64,000 bases of DNA from LMUY01 sp965198895 (GTDB lineage Bacteria > Pseudomonadota > Alphaproteobacteria > Acetobacterales > Acetobacteraceae), in NCBI GenBank assembly GCA_965198895.1, contig OZ240676.1, positions 3,348,001 to 3,412,000 of the forward strand, given 5' to 3'. This document shows, piece after piece, positions 43,525 to 51,836 of this stretch (position 1 is its first letter; the number at the start of each line of letters is the position of its first letter). Both the position numbers and the translations under genes were made by a program. The notes under the pieces are model-generated. The model was not told the DNA's origin. It worked only from the letters and a program-made list of their open reading frames with translations, and made no database searches.

Positions 43525-43944
43525 TCATGCGCGAGTGTGGCCCCCGGCGGCCTGCGCCGCGGGTGCGTCACCGTGCGTCGGCGGGCCGGCGGCGGTCAGC
43601 GCAGCGGCCTCCTGATCGGAGAACACGCGGCTGCGGGTGAGGAAACGGACGCCCTCGGGGGCCTCCAACGAGAAGCCGGAGCCGCGGCCCGGCACGACGT
43701 CAATGATGAGCTGGGTGTGCTCCCAATATTCGAACTGCGCCGCGCCGATGTAGAATGGCGACCCGGCGATCTCCCCTAGCCGAACGTCCTGCGCGCCGAC
43801 GCGGAACTCGTGCAGCGGGTAGCACATCGGCGAGCTGCCGTCGCAGCAGCCACCCGACTGATGGAACATCAAGGGCCCGTGCAGCGCCTTGATCCGCGCG
43901 ATGACCGCTTCGGCGGCCGGGGTGACAGTGACGCGATCGACCAT
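43525..43944 (-). CDS. DUF779 family protein, aldehyde-dehydrogenase associated
   Basis: A 139-residue protein of the DUF779 family. FHQSGGCCDGSSPMCYP shows the conserved Cys residues, probably metal-binding, followed by EFRVGAQDVRLGEI and the YWEHTQLIIDVV region. DUF779 genes sit next to acetaldehyde dehydrogenase genes in many proteobacteria. It is 52 bases downstream of such a gene and in the same direction, so probably one operon. Role unknown. Confidence 0.88.
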   Translation of the reverse strand: MVDRVTVTPAAEAVIARIKALHGPLMFHQSGGCCDGSSPMCYPLHEFRVGAQDVRLGEIAGSPFYIGAAQFEYWEHTQLIIDVVPGRGSGFSLEAPEGVRFLTRSRVFSDQEAAALTAAGPPTHGDAPAAQAAGGHTRA

Positions 43945-43996
43945 GCTGGCTCCTGCGCGGTCCGGAGCGGGTTCAAACCCGCTCCGGCCGTCTTGG

Positions 43997-45517
43997 CTAG
44001 AAGAAGCCCATCGCCTTCGGGCTGTAGCTGACCAGCATGTTCTTGGTCTGCTGGTAGTGGTCCAGCATCATGCGGTGGTTTTCGCGCCCGATGCCGCTTG
44101 CCTTGTAGCCACCGAACGCGGCGTGGGCGGGATACAGATGGTAGCAGTTCGTCCAAACCCGGCCTGCCTGCACGGCGCGACCGAAGCGGTAGGCGCGATT
44201 ACCGTCGCGCGACCAAACGCCCGCGCCGAGCCCGTAGAGCGTATCGTTGGCAATCGCGAGCGCTTCCTCGTCGTCCTTGAACTTGGTGACCGACACGACC
44301 GGCCCGAAGATCTCCTCCTGGAACACGCGCATCTTGTTGTGGCCTTCGAGGATCGTCGGCTCGACATAGTAGCCACCCGCCAGGTCGCCCTCCATAGTCG
44401 CGCGCTTGCCGCCGGTCAGCACCTTGGCGCCCTCCTGCGCCCCGATGTCGAAGTAGGACAGGATCTTTTCCAACTGATCGTTGGACGCCTGGGCGCCGAC
44501 CATCGTGCTCATCTCGAGCGGGTTGCCCTGCACGATCTTTTTGGTGCGCGCCACGGCCCGTTCCATGAAGCGGTCGTAGATGCTCTCATGCACCAGCGCG
44601 CGGCTTGGGCAGGTGCAGACCTCACCTTGGTTCAATGCGAACATGGTGAAGCCTTCGAGCGCCTTGTCGAGGAAGTCGTCGTCCTCGGCCATCACGTCCT
44701 TGAAGAAGATGTTGGGTGACTTGCCGCCCAACTCGAGCGTGACGGGAATGATGTTCTCGGACGCATACTGCATGATCAACCGGCCGGTGGTGGTCTCGCC
44801 GGTGAACGCGACCTTGGCCACCCGCTTGGATTGCGCAAGCGGCTTGCCGGCCTCCACGCCGAACCCTTGCACCACGTTCAGCACGCCGGGTGGCAGGATG
44901 TCCGCCAGCATGTCCATCAGCACGGCGATGCTCATCGGGGTCTGCTCGGCCGGCTTGAGCACGACGCAGTTGCCGGCGGCCAGGGCCGGGGCGAGCTTCC
45001 AAACCGCCATCAGCAGCGGGAAGTTCCACGGGATGATCTGTGCCACCACGCCGAGCGGTTCGTGAAAGTGGTAGGCGACGGTGTCGTGGTCGATCTCGCT
45101 GATGCCGCCTTCCTGCGCGCGGATGCAGCCGGCGAAGTAGCGGAAATGGTCGACCGCGAGCGGCAGGTCGGCGGCCGTTGTCTCGCGGATCGGCTTGCCG
45201 TTGTCTATCGCCTCGACCAACGCAAGGGTGGACAGCCGGCTCTCGATCCGGTCGGCGATCTTGTTCAGCATGTTCGCCCGCTCGGCGGGCGAGGTGCGGC
45301 CCCATGCCTCCCGGGCAGCATGCGCGGCGTCGAGCGCGAGCTCCACATCCTCGGCGGTCGAGCGGGCGATGGTGCAGATCACCCGGCCATTGATCGGCGA
45401 AATATTGTCGAAATGCTGTCCACGCACCGGCGGCACCCACTTGCCACCGATCCAATTGTCGTAGTGGTCGCGGATCGCGATTTCTTTCGCGACGTCGCTC
45501 AGGATCTTGTCTACCAT
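43997..45517 (-). CDS. NAD-dependent aldehyde dehydrogenase (ExaC/AldA-like)
   Basis: A 506-residue aldehyde dehydrogenase of the acetaldehyde/ExaC group. The cofactor region IIPWNFPLLMAVWKLAPAL, the FTGETTTGR loop, the catalytic LELGGKSPNIFF with Glu, and the Cys nucleophile in QGEVCTCPSRALV are all intact; the C-terminus is GIGRENHRMMLDHYQQTKNMLVS. It oxidises acetaldehyde or similar aldehydes to acids and would take the product of PQQ-alcohol dehydrogenases. Followed by DUF779. Confidence 0.94.
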   Translation of the reverse strand: MVDKILSDVAKEIAIRDHYDNWIGGKWVPPVRGQHFDNISPINGRVICTIARSTAEDVELALDAAHAAREAWGRTSPAERANMLNKIADRIESRLSTLALVEAIDNGKPIRETTAADLPLAVDHFRYFAGCIRAQEGGISEIDHDTVAYHFHEPLGVVAQIIPWNFPLLMAVWKLAPALAAGNCVVLKPAEQTPMSIAVLMDMLADILPPGVLNVVQGFGVEAGKPLAQSKRVAKVAFTGETTTGRLIMQYASENIIPVTLELGGKSPNIFFKDVMAEDDDFLDKALEGFTMFALNQGEVCTCPSRALVHESIYDRFMERAVARTKKIVQGNPLEMSTMVGAQASNDQLEKILSYFDIGAQEGAKVLTGGKRATMEGDLAGGYYVEPTILEGHNKMRVFQEEIFGPVVSVTKFKDDEEALAIANDTLYGLGAGVWSRDGNRAYRFGRAVQAGRVWTNCYHLYPAHAAFGGYKASGIGRENHRMMLDHYQQTKNMLVSYSPKAMGFF

Positions 45518-45903
45518 TGTTCGCTCCCGTGTTTTTGTTGTTCAGGCCGCGCCATAGCGTAGGATGGCATTATTCGTCGGAGGCATCCGCTGCCCGCTTG
45601 GACATTCCCGGCCGGTCCCAGGTTCGGTGGACCGTGAGTTGGCGTTCGTGCATGGCCTCCTCCACCACGTCGCGCTTTCCGGCACTGTAACAACGATTGT
45701 ACCCTGATGCATAGCGCTCGAGATAGTGGGCGAGTGTGCAGTGCGATATGACGGTTTCTTGGTTGGCCGGGCGGAATTCAGCCGATCTATCCGCCCCTTG
45801 CGCAGCGACGAGCCACGACCCGGTGACAAGGGCTGCGCGACTTGACTTACGACGCGCTTGAGCCAACTCTTCGACCGCTTAATCAGCGGATCAGGAGACC
45901 GGC
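45518..45903. other. Interval between aldehyde dehydrogenase and pqqA
   Basis: No gene is supported in these 386 bases; minus-strand frames here are Arg/Ser/Pro-rich shadows without a ribosome site. It must contain divergent promoters for the aldehyde dehydrogenase (minus) and pqqA (plus). AGGAGA lies about 6 bases before the pqqA start. No recognisable operator was seen. Confidence 0.5.
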
Positions 45904-45984
45904 ATGGCCTGGAAAACACCGAAGATCGTCGAAATTGCGCTCGGCGCCGAGATCAACAGCTACGCCTGCGCCGAACGTAAATAG
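45904..45984 (+). CDS. pqqA: PQQ precursor peptide PqqA
   Basis: A 26-residue peptide, MAWKTPKIVEIALGAEIN and so on, with the glutamate and tyrosine that are fused to form PQQ at positions 16 and 20 (E-INS-Y). AGGAG lies 7 bases before the ATG. Only 27 codons, so it is easily missed. It is followed by an RNA hairpin and then pqqB. Confidence 0.97.
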   Translation: MAWKTPKIVEIALGAEINSYACAERK

Positions 45985-45992
45985 CCGGCTGC

Positions 45993-46017
45993 GCGGCTGG
46001 CCTCGCGGGCCGGTCGC
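45993..46017 (+). terminator. pqqA-pqqB intergenic hairpin
   Basis: GCGGCTGGCC (45993-46002) pairs over ten positions, two of them G-U, with GGCCGGTCGC (46008-46017), loop TCGCG. It has no T-tract, so it is more likely an attenuating or RNA-protecting hairpin that gives more PqqA than PqqB than a full stop. Confidence 0.5.
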
Positions 46018-46044
46018 CTAGCGCGCCCGGTCGGGATGTGCGCC

Positions 46045-46935
46045 ATGCGCGCCATCGTTCTGGGTGCCGCTGCTGGGGGTGGGTTTCCGCAGTGGAACTC
46101 CAACGCTCCCGCTTGTCGCCGCGCCCGCGCTGGTGATTCGGCAGCCCGGCCAAGAACTCAGGCTTCCGTTGCAATCTCCGGCGACGGTTTGGCCTGGACC
46201 CTGTTGAATGCCTCGCCTGATTTGCGGCAGCAGATTGCCGTAACACCGGAGCTGCACCCCGACGCAGGCCTTCGGTCCTCCCCAATCACCAACGTCGTGC
46301 TGACGTCCGGCGAGGTCGATTCGATCGCTGGCCTGCTCAATTTACGGGAGCGGCAACCCTTCACACTGATTGCGACCAAGCGGATCCACGCGGTGCTGGA
46401 TGCAAATCCAATTTTCAACGTCCTCGCCCGCGACATCGTCACACGCCGGGCAGTGGAACTGGACGACGACATTACCTTGGCTGACGACGTGACCCTGCGG
46501 CTATTTTCCGTCAGCGGAAAGGTGGCGCTCTACCTGGAAGGGAGTGCGGACGACGCCGACGGCGACACGGTCGGCGCTTCCCTGTCACAGAACGGCCGCA
46601 CCCTGTTTTATATCCCGGCCTGCGCCGCAATGACTTCGGACCTGGCGGCGCGGTTACGGCAGGCCGATACGGTCATGTTCGACGGGACACTATGGAGCGA
46701 CGATGAGATGATCAGGGCAGGGTTGGGGCCAAAAACCGGCCGCCGAATGGGGCATATGAGCGTCTCCGGAGATCACGGGGTGATGGCGGCCTTTGCCGGG
46801 CTGGCCGTTCGGCGCAAAATCCTGCTGCACATCAACAACTCCAACCCGGTCCTGCTCGACGACTCACCGGAGCGGGCCGAGGTAGAGCGGGCGGGTTGGC
46901 AGGTGGCATTCGACGGTATGCAGGTGGCGTTTTGA
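46045..46935 (+). CDS. pqqB: PQQ biosynthesis protein PqqB
   Basis: A 296-residue metallo-beta-lactamase-fold protein that hydroxylates the cross-linked PqqA-derived diamino acid in PQQ synthesis. AIVLGAAAGGGFPQWNSNAPACRRAR is the family start, but the Cys-rich NCxC seen in many PqqB proteins reads NSNAPAC, a variant known from acetic-acid-bacteria-like PqqB. NASPDLRQQI, ILLHINNSNPVL and GHMSVSGDHG follow. ATG 46045 starts MRAIVLG; an ATG at 46036 has no room for a ribosome site. The stop overlaps the TTG start of pqqC. Confidence 0.94.
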   Translation: MRAIVLGAAAGGGFPQWNSNAPACRRARAGDSAARPRTQASVAISGDGLAWTLLNASPDLRQQIAVTPELHPDAGLRSSPITNVVLTSGEVDSIAGLLNLRERQPFTLIATKRIHAVLDANPIFNVLARDIVTRRAVELDDDITLADDVTLRLFSVSGKVALYLEGSADDADGDTVGASLSQNGRTLFYIPACAAMTSDLAARLRQADTVMFDGTLWSDDEMIRAGLGPKTGRRMGHMSVSGDHGVMAAFAGLAVRRKILLHINNSNPVLLDDSPERAEVERAGWQVAFDGMQVAF

Positions 46936-47666
46936 ACGCGCTATTGTCGCCGCAGGGTCTGGAGGACGCCCTGAATGCGATCGGGGCCGAACGCTACCAC
47001 AACCTGCATCCGTTCCACCGCATGCTGCACGATGGCAAACTGACGCGCAGCCAGGTGCAAGCATGGGCGCTGAACCGCTATTACTACCAAAGCCAAATCC
47101 CGGCGAAGGATGCCAGCCTGGTGGCTCGGCTGCCGACGGCGGAGTTGCGGCGCGAATGGCGGTCCCGGCTGGTGGACCATGACGGGAACGCTCCCGGTGA
47201 GGGCGGCATTGCGCGGTGGCTACGATTGGCGGAAGGCGTGGGCTTGGACCCGGCCTATGTCGAATCGACGGCGGGCCTGCTGCCCGGCACCCGCTTCGCC
47301 GTCGACGCCTATGTGCATTTCGTCCGTGACCGTTCCGTGCTGGAAGCGGTCGCGTCGTCACTGACGGAGATGTTCTCGCCGAGCATCATTGCCGAACGGG
47401 TATCGGGCATGCTGGCCCATTACGAGTTCATCACGGCGGACACCCTGGCCTATTTCACGCCGCGGCTGACCCAGGCCCCGAACGACGTGAACTTCGCATT
47501 GTCCTACGTGAAGGAACATGCCCGTACGCCAGAGCAACAAGGCTTGGTGTTGGATGCGTTGCGCTTCAAGTGCGGCGTGCTGTGGTCCCAGTTGGACGCC
47601 CTGCATTTCGCCTACGTTACGCCCGGCGTGATTCCGCCGGGTGCCTTCGTGCCGGGTGCTGCGTGA
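46932..47666 (+). CDS. pqqC: Pyrroloquinoline-quinone synthase PqqC
   Basis: Cofactorless oxidase of 244 residues that performs the final ring closure and eight-electron oxidation to PQQ. RYHNLHPFHRMLHDGKL, ALNRYYYQSQIPAKDA and the FSPSIIAERVSGMLAHYEFI region carry the conserved His/Tyr/Arg set. The start is the TTG at 46932, overlapping the pqqB stop (TTTTGA), which gives the family length. The stop overlaps the pqqD GTG. Confidence 0.95.
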   Translation: MNALLSPQGLEDALNAIGAERYHNLHPFHRMLHDGKLTRSQVQAWALNRYYYQSQIPAKDASLVARLPTAELRREWRSRLVDHDGNAPGEGGIARWLRLAEGVGLDPAYVESTAGLLPGTRFAVDAYVHFVRDRSVLEAVASSLTEMFSPSIIAERVSGMLAHYEFITADTLAYFTPRLTQAPNDVNFALSYVKEHARTPEQQGLVLDALRFKCGVLWSQLDALHFAYVTPGVIPPGAFVPGAA

Positions 47667-47935
47667 CGGACGAGGGGTCCATTCCCAGCTTCGCACCCGG
47701 CATCCGCATGCGGGAGGATAAGGTGCGCGGCGGGTGGGTCGTCCTGGCCCCCGAGCGGCTGTTCATGCCCGATGAGCACGCGTTGGCGGTGTTGCAGTTG
47801 GTCGATGGCACAAGGACGGTCGGCGCGATCGTTGACGACCTGGCGGCACGCTACAATGCCGCGCGTGGAGTGATCGCGACCGATGTCGTAGCGATGTTGC
47901 AGGACCTCACGGCTCGGGGCGTCGTTCGGCTATGA
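47663..47935 (+). CDS. pqqD: PqqA-binding chaperone PqqD
   Basis: A 90-residue RiPP-recognition chaperone that holds PqqA for PqqE. FAPGIRMREDKVRGGWVVLAPERLF is the beta part and AVLQLVDGTRTVGAIVDDLAARY the winged helix-turn-helix part. GTG at 47663 overlaps the pqqC stop (GTGA), and the stop overlaps the pqqE ATG (ATGA), giving tight coupling. Confidence 0.95.
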   Translation: MTDEGSIPSFAPGIRMREDKVRGGWVVLAPERLFMPDEHALAVLQLVDGTRTVGAIVDDLAARYNAARGVIATDVVAMLQDLTARGVVRL

Positions 47936-49026
47936 CGGCGCCACCGCTTGGGCTGCTGGCCGAGCTGACCCATCGCTGCCCGTTGCAATGCCCGTACTGC
48001 GCCAATCCGCTCGAGATGGATCGCGCCTCGGCGGAGTTGGACACAGCGAGTTGGCAACGCGTGCTGACGGAGGCGTCGGCGCTGGGCGTGCTGCAGGTCC
48101 ATTTCTCCGGCGGCGAGCCAACCGTGCGGCGCGACCTGCTCGCCCTGGTCGGCCACGCTCGTGAGGTACAGCTCTACAGCAACCTGATCACCTCCGGCGT
48201 CACGCTGACCGCTCCGTATCTTGCGGCGCTGCGGACGGCCGGGCTCGACCACATCCAGCTGAGCTTCCAGGATGCGGACAGCGACGTCGGCGACCGCATC
48301 GGTGGTTTGCCGGGCGGCCATGCGCGAAAACTCGCGGCGGCGCGATTGATCCGGGACGCTGGCTTGCCGTTGACCGTCAACTTCGTCGTGCATCGGCAAA
48401 ACCTGGAGCGGCTTCCCGCGATGATCGCGCTGGGGGAGGGGATGGGCGCCGGGCGCATCGAGGTCGCGCACGTGCAATACTATGGCTGGGGCCTGCTCAA
48501 CCGGGATGCACTGCTGCCCACGCCGACGCAGATCGAGATGGCCGATACCATCGTCGCCGATGCCCGGCGAAGGCTGCAGGGCAGCGTCGTGATCGACTAC
48601 GTCACACCGGATTATTATGCCGCCCGGCCGAAATCCTGCATGGGCGGGTGGGGGCGCCAATTTCTGAACGTGACGCCGTCCGGCCGCGTACTACCCTGCC
48701 ACGCGGCCGAAACGCTGACCGATCTGACATTCGAGTCCGTGCGGGACGCGTCGCTGCAGGAGATTTGGCAGACCAGCGCAGCGTTCCAGCGTTACCGTGG
48801 CACGGCATGGATGGCAGAGCCCTGCCGCAGCTGCGACCGGCGGGAAATCGACTGGGGCGGATGCCGCTGCCAAGCCTTCGCCCTGACGGGCAACGCCGCC
48901 GCCACCGACCCGGCCTGCGCGCTGTCGCCCGATCACGCCATCATGGAAGCCGCGATGATGTCGGCCCGGTCGGAGGACTTCGTCTATCGCCGGATCGGCG
49001 GCACCGGTATTACGCAGCGCCCGTAA
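47932..49026 (+). CDS. pqqE: Radical SAM PqqA peptide cyclase PqqE
   Basis: A 364-residue radical SAM/SPASM enzyme that makes the Glu-Tyr carbon-carbon bond in PqqA. The cluster motif is THRCPLQCPYCANP (C-x3-C-x2-C), SGGEPTVRRDL the SAM motif, and the C-terminal SPASM cysteines are in PCRSCDRREIDWGGCRC. ATG overlaps the pqqD stop. Its last 17 bases overlap the 3' end of the convergent dehydrogenase. Confidence 0.96.
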   Translation: MTAPPLGLLAELTHRCPLQCPYCANPLEMDRASAELDTASWQRVLTEASALGVLQVHFSGGEPTVRRDLLALVGHAREVQLYSNLITSGVTLTAPYLAALRTAGLDHIQLSFQDADSDVGDRIGGLPGGHARKLAAARLIRDAGLPLTVNFVVHRQNLERLPAMIALGEGMGAGRIEVAHVQYYGWGLLNRDALLPTPTQIEMADTIVADARRRLQGSVVIDYVTPDYYAARPKSCMGGWGRQFLNVTPSGRVLPCHAAETLTDLTFESVRDASLQEIWQTSAAFQRYRGTAWMAEPCRSCDRREIDWGGCRCQAFALTGNAAATDPACALSPDHAIMEAAMMSARSEDFVYRRIGGTGITQRP

Positions 49027-50317
49027 CGCGCCAGATCACGTTGCCCACGTCGTCAGCCATCAGCAGGGAGTGGCCGTCCGCACCCAGCGTAACCCCGACC
49101 GGGCGCCCGTAGGAAACCTTCTCGTCGGGCGCCAGAAACCCCGACAGGATATCGCGCGGCGGTCCCGATGGGCGCCCATTCTCGAACGGAATGAATACGA
49201 GCTTGTAGCCGCTTAACGTGCTGCGATTCCACGAGCCGTGCTGGCCAATGGCCATGCCCTCCGGAAAACCCGGCAACGTGCCAGCGGGAACCCAACACAA
49301 CCCGAGCGACGCGGTGTGACCGCCAAGCGCATAGTCGGGCGTGATGGCGGTCGCCACCGCGGCTGCGTCCTGCGGCACCCGATCGTCCACCGTCTGCCCC
49401 CAATAGCAATACGGCCATCCATAGAACCCGCCTTCGCGCACCGATGTCAGATAGTCGGGCGGCGTTTCGTCACCCAATCCATCGCGTTCGTTGACGACCG
49501 TCCATAACAGGCCGGTCGTGGGTTCCCACGCCATGCCAACGGCGTTCCGCAAGCCACCCGCGAAAATACGGTCCTGGCCCGTTTCGAGATCCAGCACATG
49601 GATGCAGGCGCGGCCTTCCTCCACTTCCATCCCGTTATCGGCGATATTGGTCAGCGAACCGACACCGGCAAAAAGCTGCTGGCCGTCCACACTCGGGAGC
49701 AGGCTGCGGGTCCAGTGGCCGGCGGGTTTGAAATCGGTCAATTTCTGGCCCGGCGCAGTGATGCGGTCGGCCCCCTCGACATAGGGAAACACGACGATGC
49801 CGTCGGTATTCCCCACATAGAATTTGTCGCCCAGCAAAGCCATGCCGAACGGCTGGTTCAGGCCTTCCATGAAGGGCTGCTGGATCTCGGCCACGCCATC
49901 GCCGTCCCGGTCGCGCAGCAGCGTGATGCGGTTGGCGCTCACCCCCATGGCGGCGGCGCGCTTCATGGTGCTGACCATAGCGTAGTCGAACACGCTGCGG
50001 GCTGCGCGGTCGGCATTCGTCGCTTCGGCGACCAACACGTCGCCATTCGGCAGGACCGTGATCCATCGTGGATGGTCCAGGTCGCGTGCAAACGCATTCA
50101 CCGCGAGCCCCGGTGCCGCGACCGGCGTCTGGCCATCCGCCCAGCCTTGCGCCGTTGGCATCTTGAGCGTGGGGATATTGCCCTGTGGTTTCGCGATCGG
50201 GATGTCCGGCGCTGTCCCCCAGGCGGGCTTATGCGCCCCTTGCGTCACCCTTCGAACCACCACGGCACCGCCGCCGACCAGCGCGACCACTCGTGCAAAC
50301 ACGCCAGACATACTCAT
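49010..50317 (-). CDS. PQQ-type sugar dehydrogenase, sorbosone dehydrogenase family
   Basis: A 435-residue beta-propeller enzyme of the sorbosone/soluble-glucose-dehydrogenase group, which binds PQQ and calcium. An N-terminal hydrophobic stretch (FARVVALVGGGAVVV) acts as signal or anchor. DLDHPRWITVLPNGDVLVAEA, RITLLRDRDGDGVAE, LNQPFGMALLGDKFYVGNTDG, the GLRNAVGMAWEP region and GSWNRSTLSGYKLVFIPF are family segments with Arg and His at the propeller centre. It would use the PQQ made by the adjoining cluster. Its end overlaps pqqE. Confidence 0.9.
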   Translation of the reverse strand: MSMSGVFARVVALVGGGAVVVRRVTQGAHKPAWGTAPDIPIAKPQGNIPTLKMPTAQGWADGQTPVAAPGLAVNAFARDLDHPRWITVLPNGDVLVAEATNADRAARSVFDYAMVSTMKRAAAMGVSANRITLLRDRDGDGVAEIQQPFMEGLNQPFGMALLGDKFYVGNTDGIVVFPYVEGADRITAPGQKLTDFKPAGHWTRSLLPSVDGQQLFAGVGSLTNIADNGMEVEEGRACIHVLDLETGQDRIFAGGLRNAVGMAWEPTTGLLWTVVNERDGLGDETPPDYLTSVREGGFYGWPYCYWGQTVDDRVPQDAAAVATAITPDYALGGHTASLGLCWVPAGTLPGFPEGMAIGQHGSWNRSTLSGYKLVFIPFENGRPSGPPRDILSGFLAPDEKVSYGRPVGVTLGADGHSLLMADDVGNVIWRVTGAA

Positions 50318-50434
50318 TATACGAACCCACCGGTTGCCCCGAGGTTACCGGACGCCGGTCGGCAGTGGAACCCGGTCGCAGCCGTTTTCGACCCTCACGC
50401 GTCGGCGCATCGGACCGGGGAAGCGATGCGGCTT

Positions 50435-51469
50435 CTATCGGTGCGCCGGGGCGGCCGGAATGCCTTCGATCGGGCATTCCTCGGTTCCGACGCTGGTACG
50501 GGTCAGGGCCTCCACCATCTCACGTGTTGCTTCGGGGTCGGTGATCCACTTCTTGTAGAAGTCGTATGGGCAGTCCGCGGCGCCCTTGTCACCCTCGCCG
50601 GAGTTGATCATGCCCGTGTAACCACGATGCAGCAGCTTGAAGAGGTGGTTCTCGGACTGCATGTTGGTACGGGCGTCGCGGATCAGCGAGACCGACAGCG
50701 CGGCGTATTGGATGCCGTATTCTTCGGTCCCGCACTCGCCCAGCGTGCGGCCATCGAAGCCGATGACGGATGAATGGCCGAAATACGAATACACGCCGTC
50801 GAAGCCGGCGGCGTTGGCGACCGCCACATACACGTTGTTCGCCCAGGCCATCGCCTTGGCCATCAGGATCTGCTGCTCCTTGGCCGGATACATATAGCCT
50901 TGGCAGCGCACGATCAGCTCGGCACCCTTCATGGCGCAGTCTCGCCAAATCTCCGGGTAATTGCCGTCGTCGCAGATGATCAGGCTGATCTTCAAGCCCT
51001 TGGGGCCGTCTGAGACATAGGTGCAGTTGCCCGGATACCAGCCCTCGATCGGCACCCACGGCATGATTTTGCGATACTTCTGCACGATCTCGCCTTTATC
51101 GTTCATCAGGATCAGCGTGTTGTAGGGCGCCTTGTTAGGATGGTCCTCATGGCGCTCGCCGGTTAGCGAGAAGACACCCCAAACTTTCGCCTTGCGGCAC
51201 GCCTCCGCAAAAATCTCGGTCTCGTCGCCGGGCACGGACGATGCCGTCTCGTACATCTCCTTGCTGTCGTACATGATCCCGTGGGTCGAGTATTCCGGGA
51301 ACACGACCAGGTCCATGCCGGGCAGGCCGGACTTCATGCCGACCAGCATGTCGGCGATCTTGTGCGCGTTCGCCAGGACCTCCGCCTTGGTGTGCAGGCG
51401 AGGCATCTTGTAGTTCACGACCGCGACGCCGACCGTGTCCTTGCTGCTGGAAATATCACCGTGGAGCAT
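50435..51469 (-). CDS. amiE: Aliphatic amidase AmiE
   Basis: Nitrilase-superfamily amidase of 344 residues, converting short aliphatic amides to acid plus ammonia. MLHGDISSSKDTVGVAVVNYK is the start. The catalytic triad residues are Glu59 (FPEYSTHG), Lys in YRKIMPWVP and Cys in LIICDDGNYPE; the numbering matches AmiE. The frame is open upstream to 51586, but ATG 51469 is canonical. It is the last gene of the amide operon after fmdB. AmiF-like formamidase is the closest alternative. Confidence 0.93.
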   Translation of the reverse strand: MLHGDISSSKDTVGVAVVNYKMPRLHTKAEVLANAHKIADMLVGMKSGLPGMDLVVFPEYSTHGIMYDSKEMYETASSVPGDETEIFAEACRKAKVWGVFSLTGERHEDHPNKAPYNTLILMNDKGEIVQKYRKIMPWVPIEGWYPGNCTYVSDGPKGLKISLIICDDGNYPEIWRDCAMKGAELIVRCQGYMYPAKEQQILMAKAMAWANNVYVAVANAAGFDGVYSYFGHSSVIGFDGRTLGECGTEEYGIQYAALSVSLIRDARTNMQSENHLFKLLHRGYTGMINSGEGDKGAADCPYDFYKKWITDPEATREMVEALTRTSVGTEECPIEGIPAAPAHR

Positions 51470-51501
51470 ATTGGCTCTTCCGTTCTTGAGGTGGCAGCCG
51501 G

Positions 51502-51825
51502 TTAGTGGCTGATCATCCAGGGCCGCTGCGACGGGAAGCTTTTTGCCGCGGCGGGACCCGCCGGCTTTGCGGCCGGAGAACAGCACTTGCAGCCCGCCCG
51601 GTGTGCGCCGCCCGAAGCAAGACGGGGCGCGTGTGCGCTCCGCTCGTTCGTCGCGTGGGCGCGGCGCTGCCCGGCCGCCATGAGCGCGATCCCGGGCACC
51701 TGCAACAAGGCGCGCGGAGCACCCTGTCCGCAGCCGGGACAGTCCTGCGGCAGTGCGTATTCAGCCATCGGACGAACCGAGGTGAACGGCCCGCACTCGC
51801 CGCAGAGATAATCGTAGGCTGGCAT
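51502..51825 (-). CDS. fmdB: FmdB-type zinc-ribbon regulatory protein
   Basis: A 107-residue protein with the FmdB zinc ribbon: MPAYDYLCGECGPF and LPQDCPGCGQGAP give the two C-x2-C knuckles. After about residue 45 follows an Ala/Arg-rich, Cys-containing (CKCCSP) tail that is probably disordered. FmdB was described as a regulatory protein in the formamidase operon of Methylophilus. It sits between fmdA and amiE, same direction, with a start just 12 bases from fmdA. Confidence 0.85.
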   Translation of the reverse strand: MPAYDYLCGECGPFTSVRPMAEYALPQDCPGCGQGAPRALLQVPGIALMAAGQRRAHATNERSAHAPRLASGGAHRAGCKCCSPAAKPAGPAAAKSFPSQRPWMISH

Positions 51826-51836
51826 GCCCGCCCCCG

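Noticed and set aside
45542..45919. 125-residue minus-strand frame upstream of pqqA
   Set aside because: Composition is Arg/Ser/Pro-rich, there is no ribosome site, it spans the pqqA promoter and start, and no family is recognised.
49027..50773. Plus-strand frame of 391 residues at 49598-50773 and similar long antisense frames
   Set aside because: These are shadows of the sorbosone dehydrogenase and amidase genes caused by high GC; they are His/Arg/Gly-rich and lack motifs.
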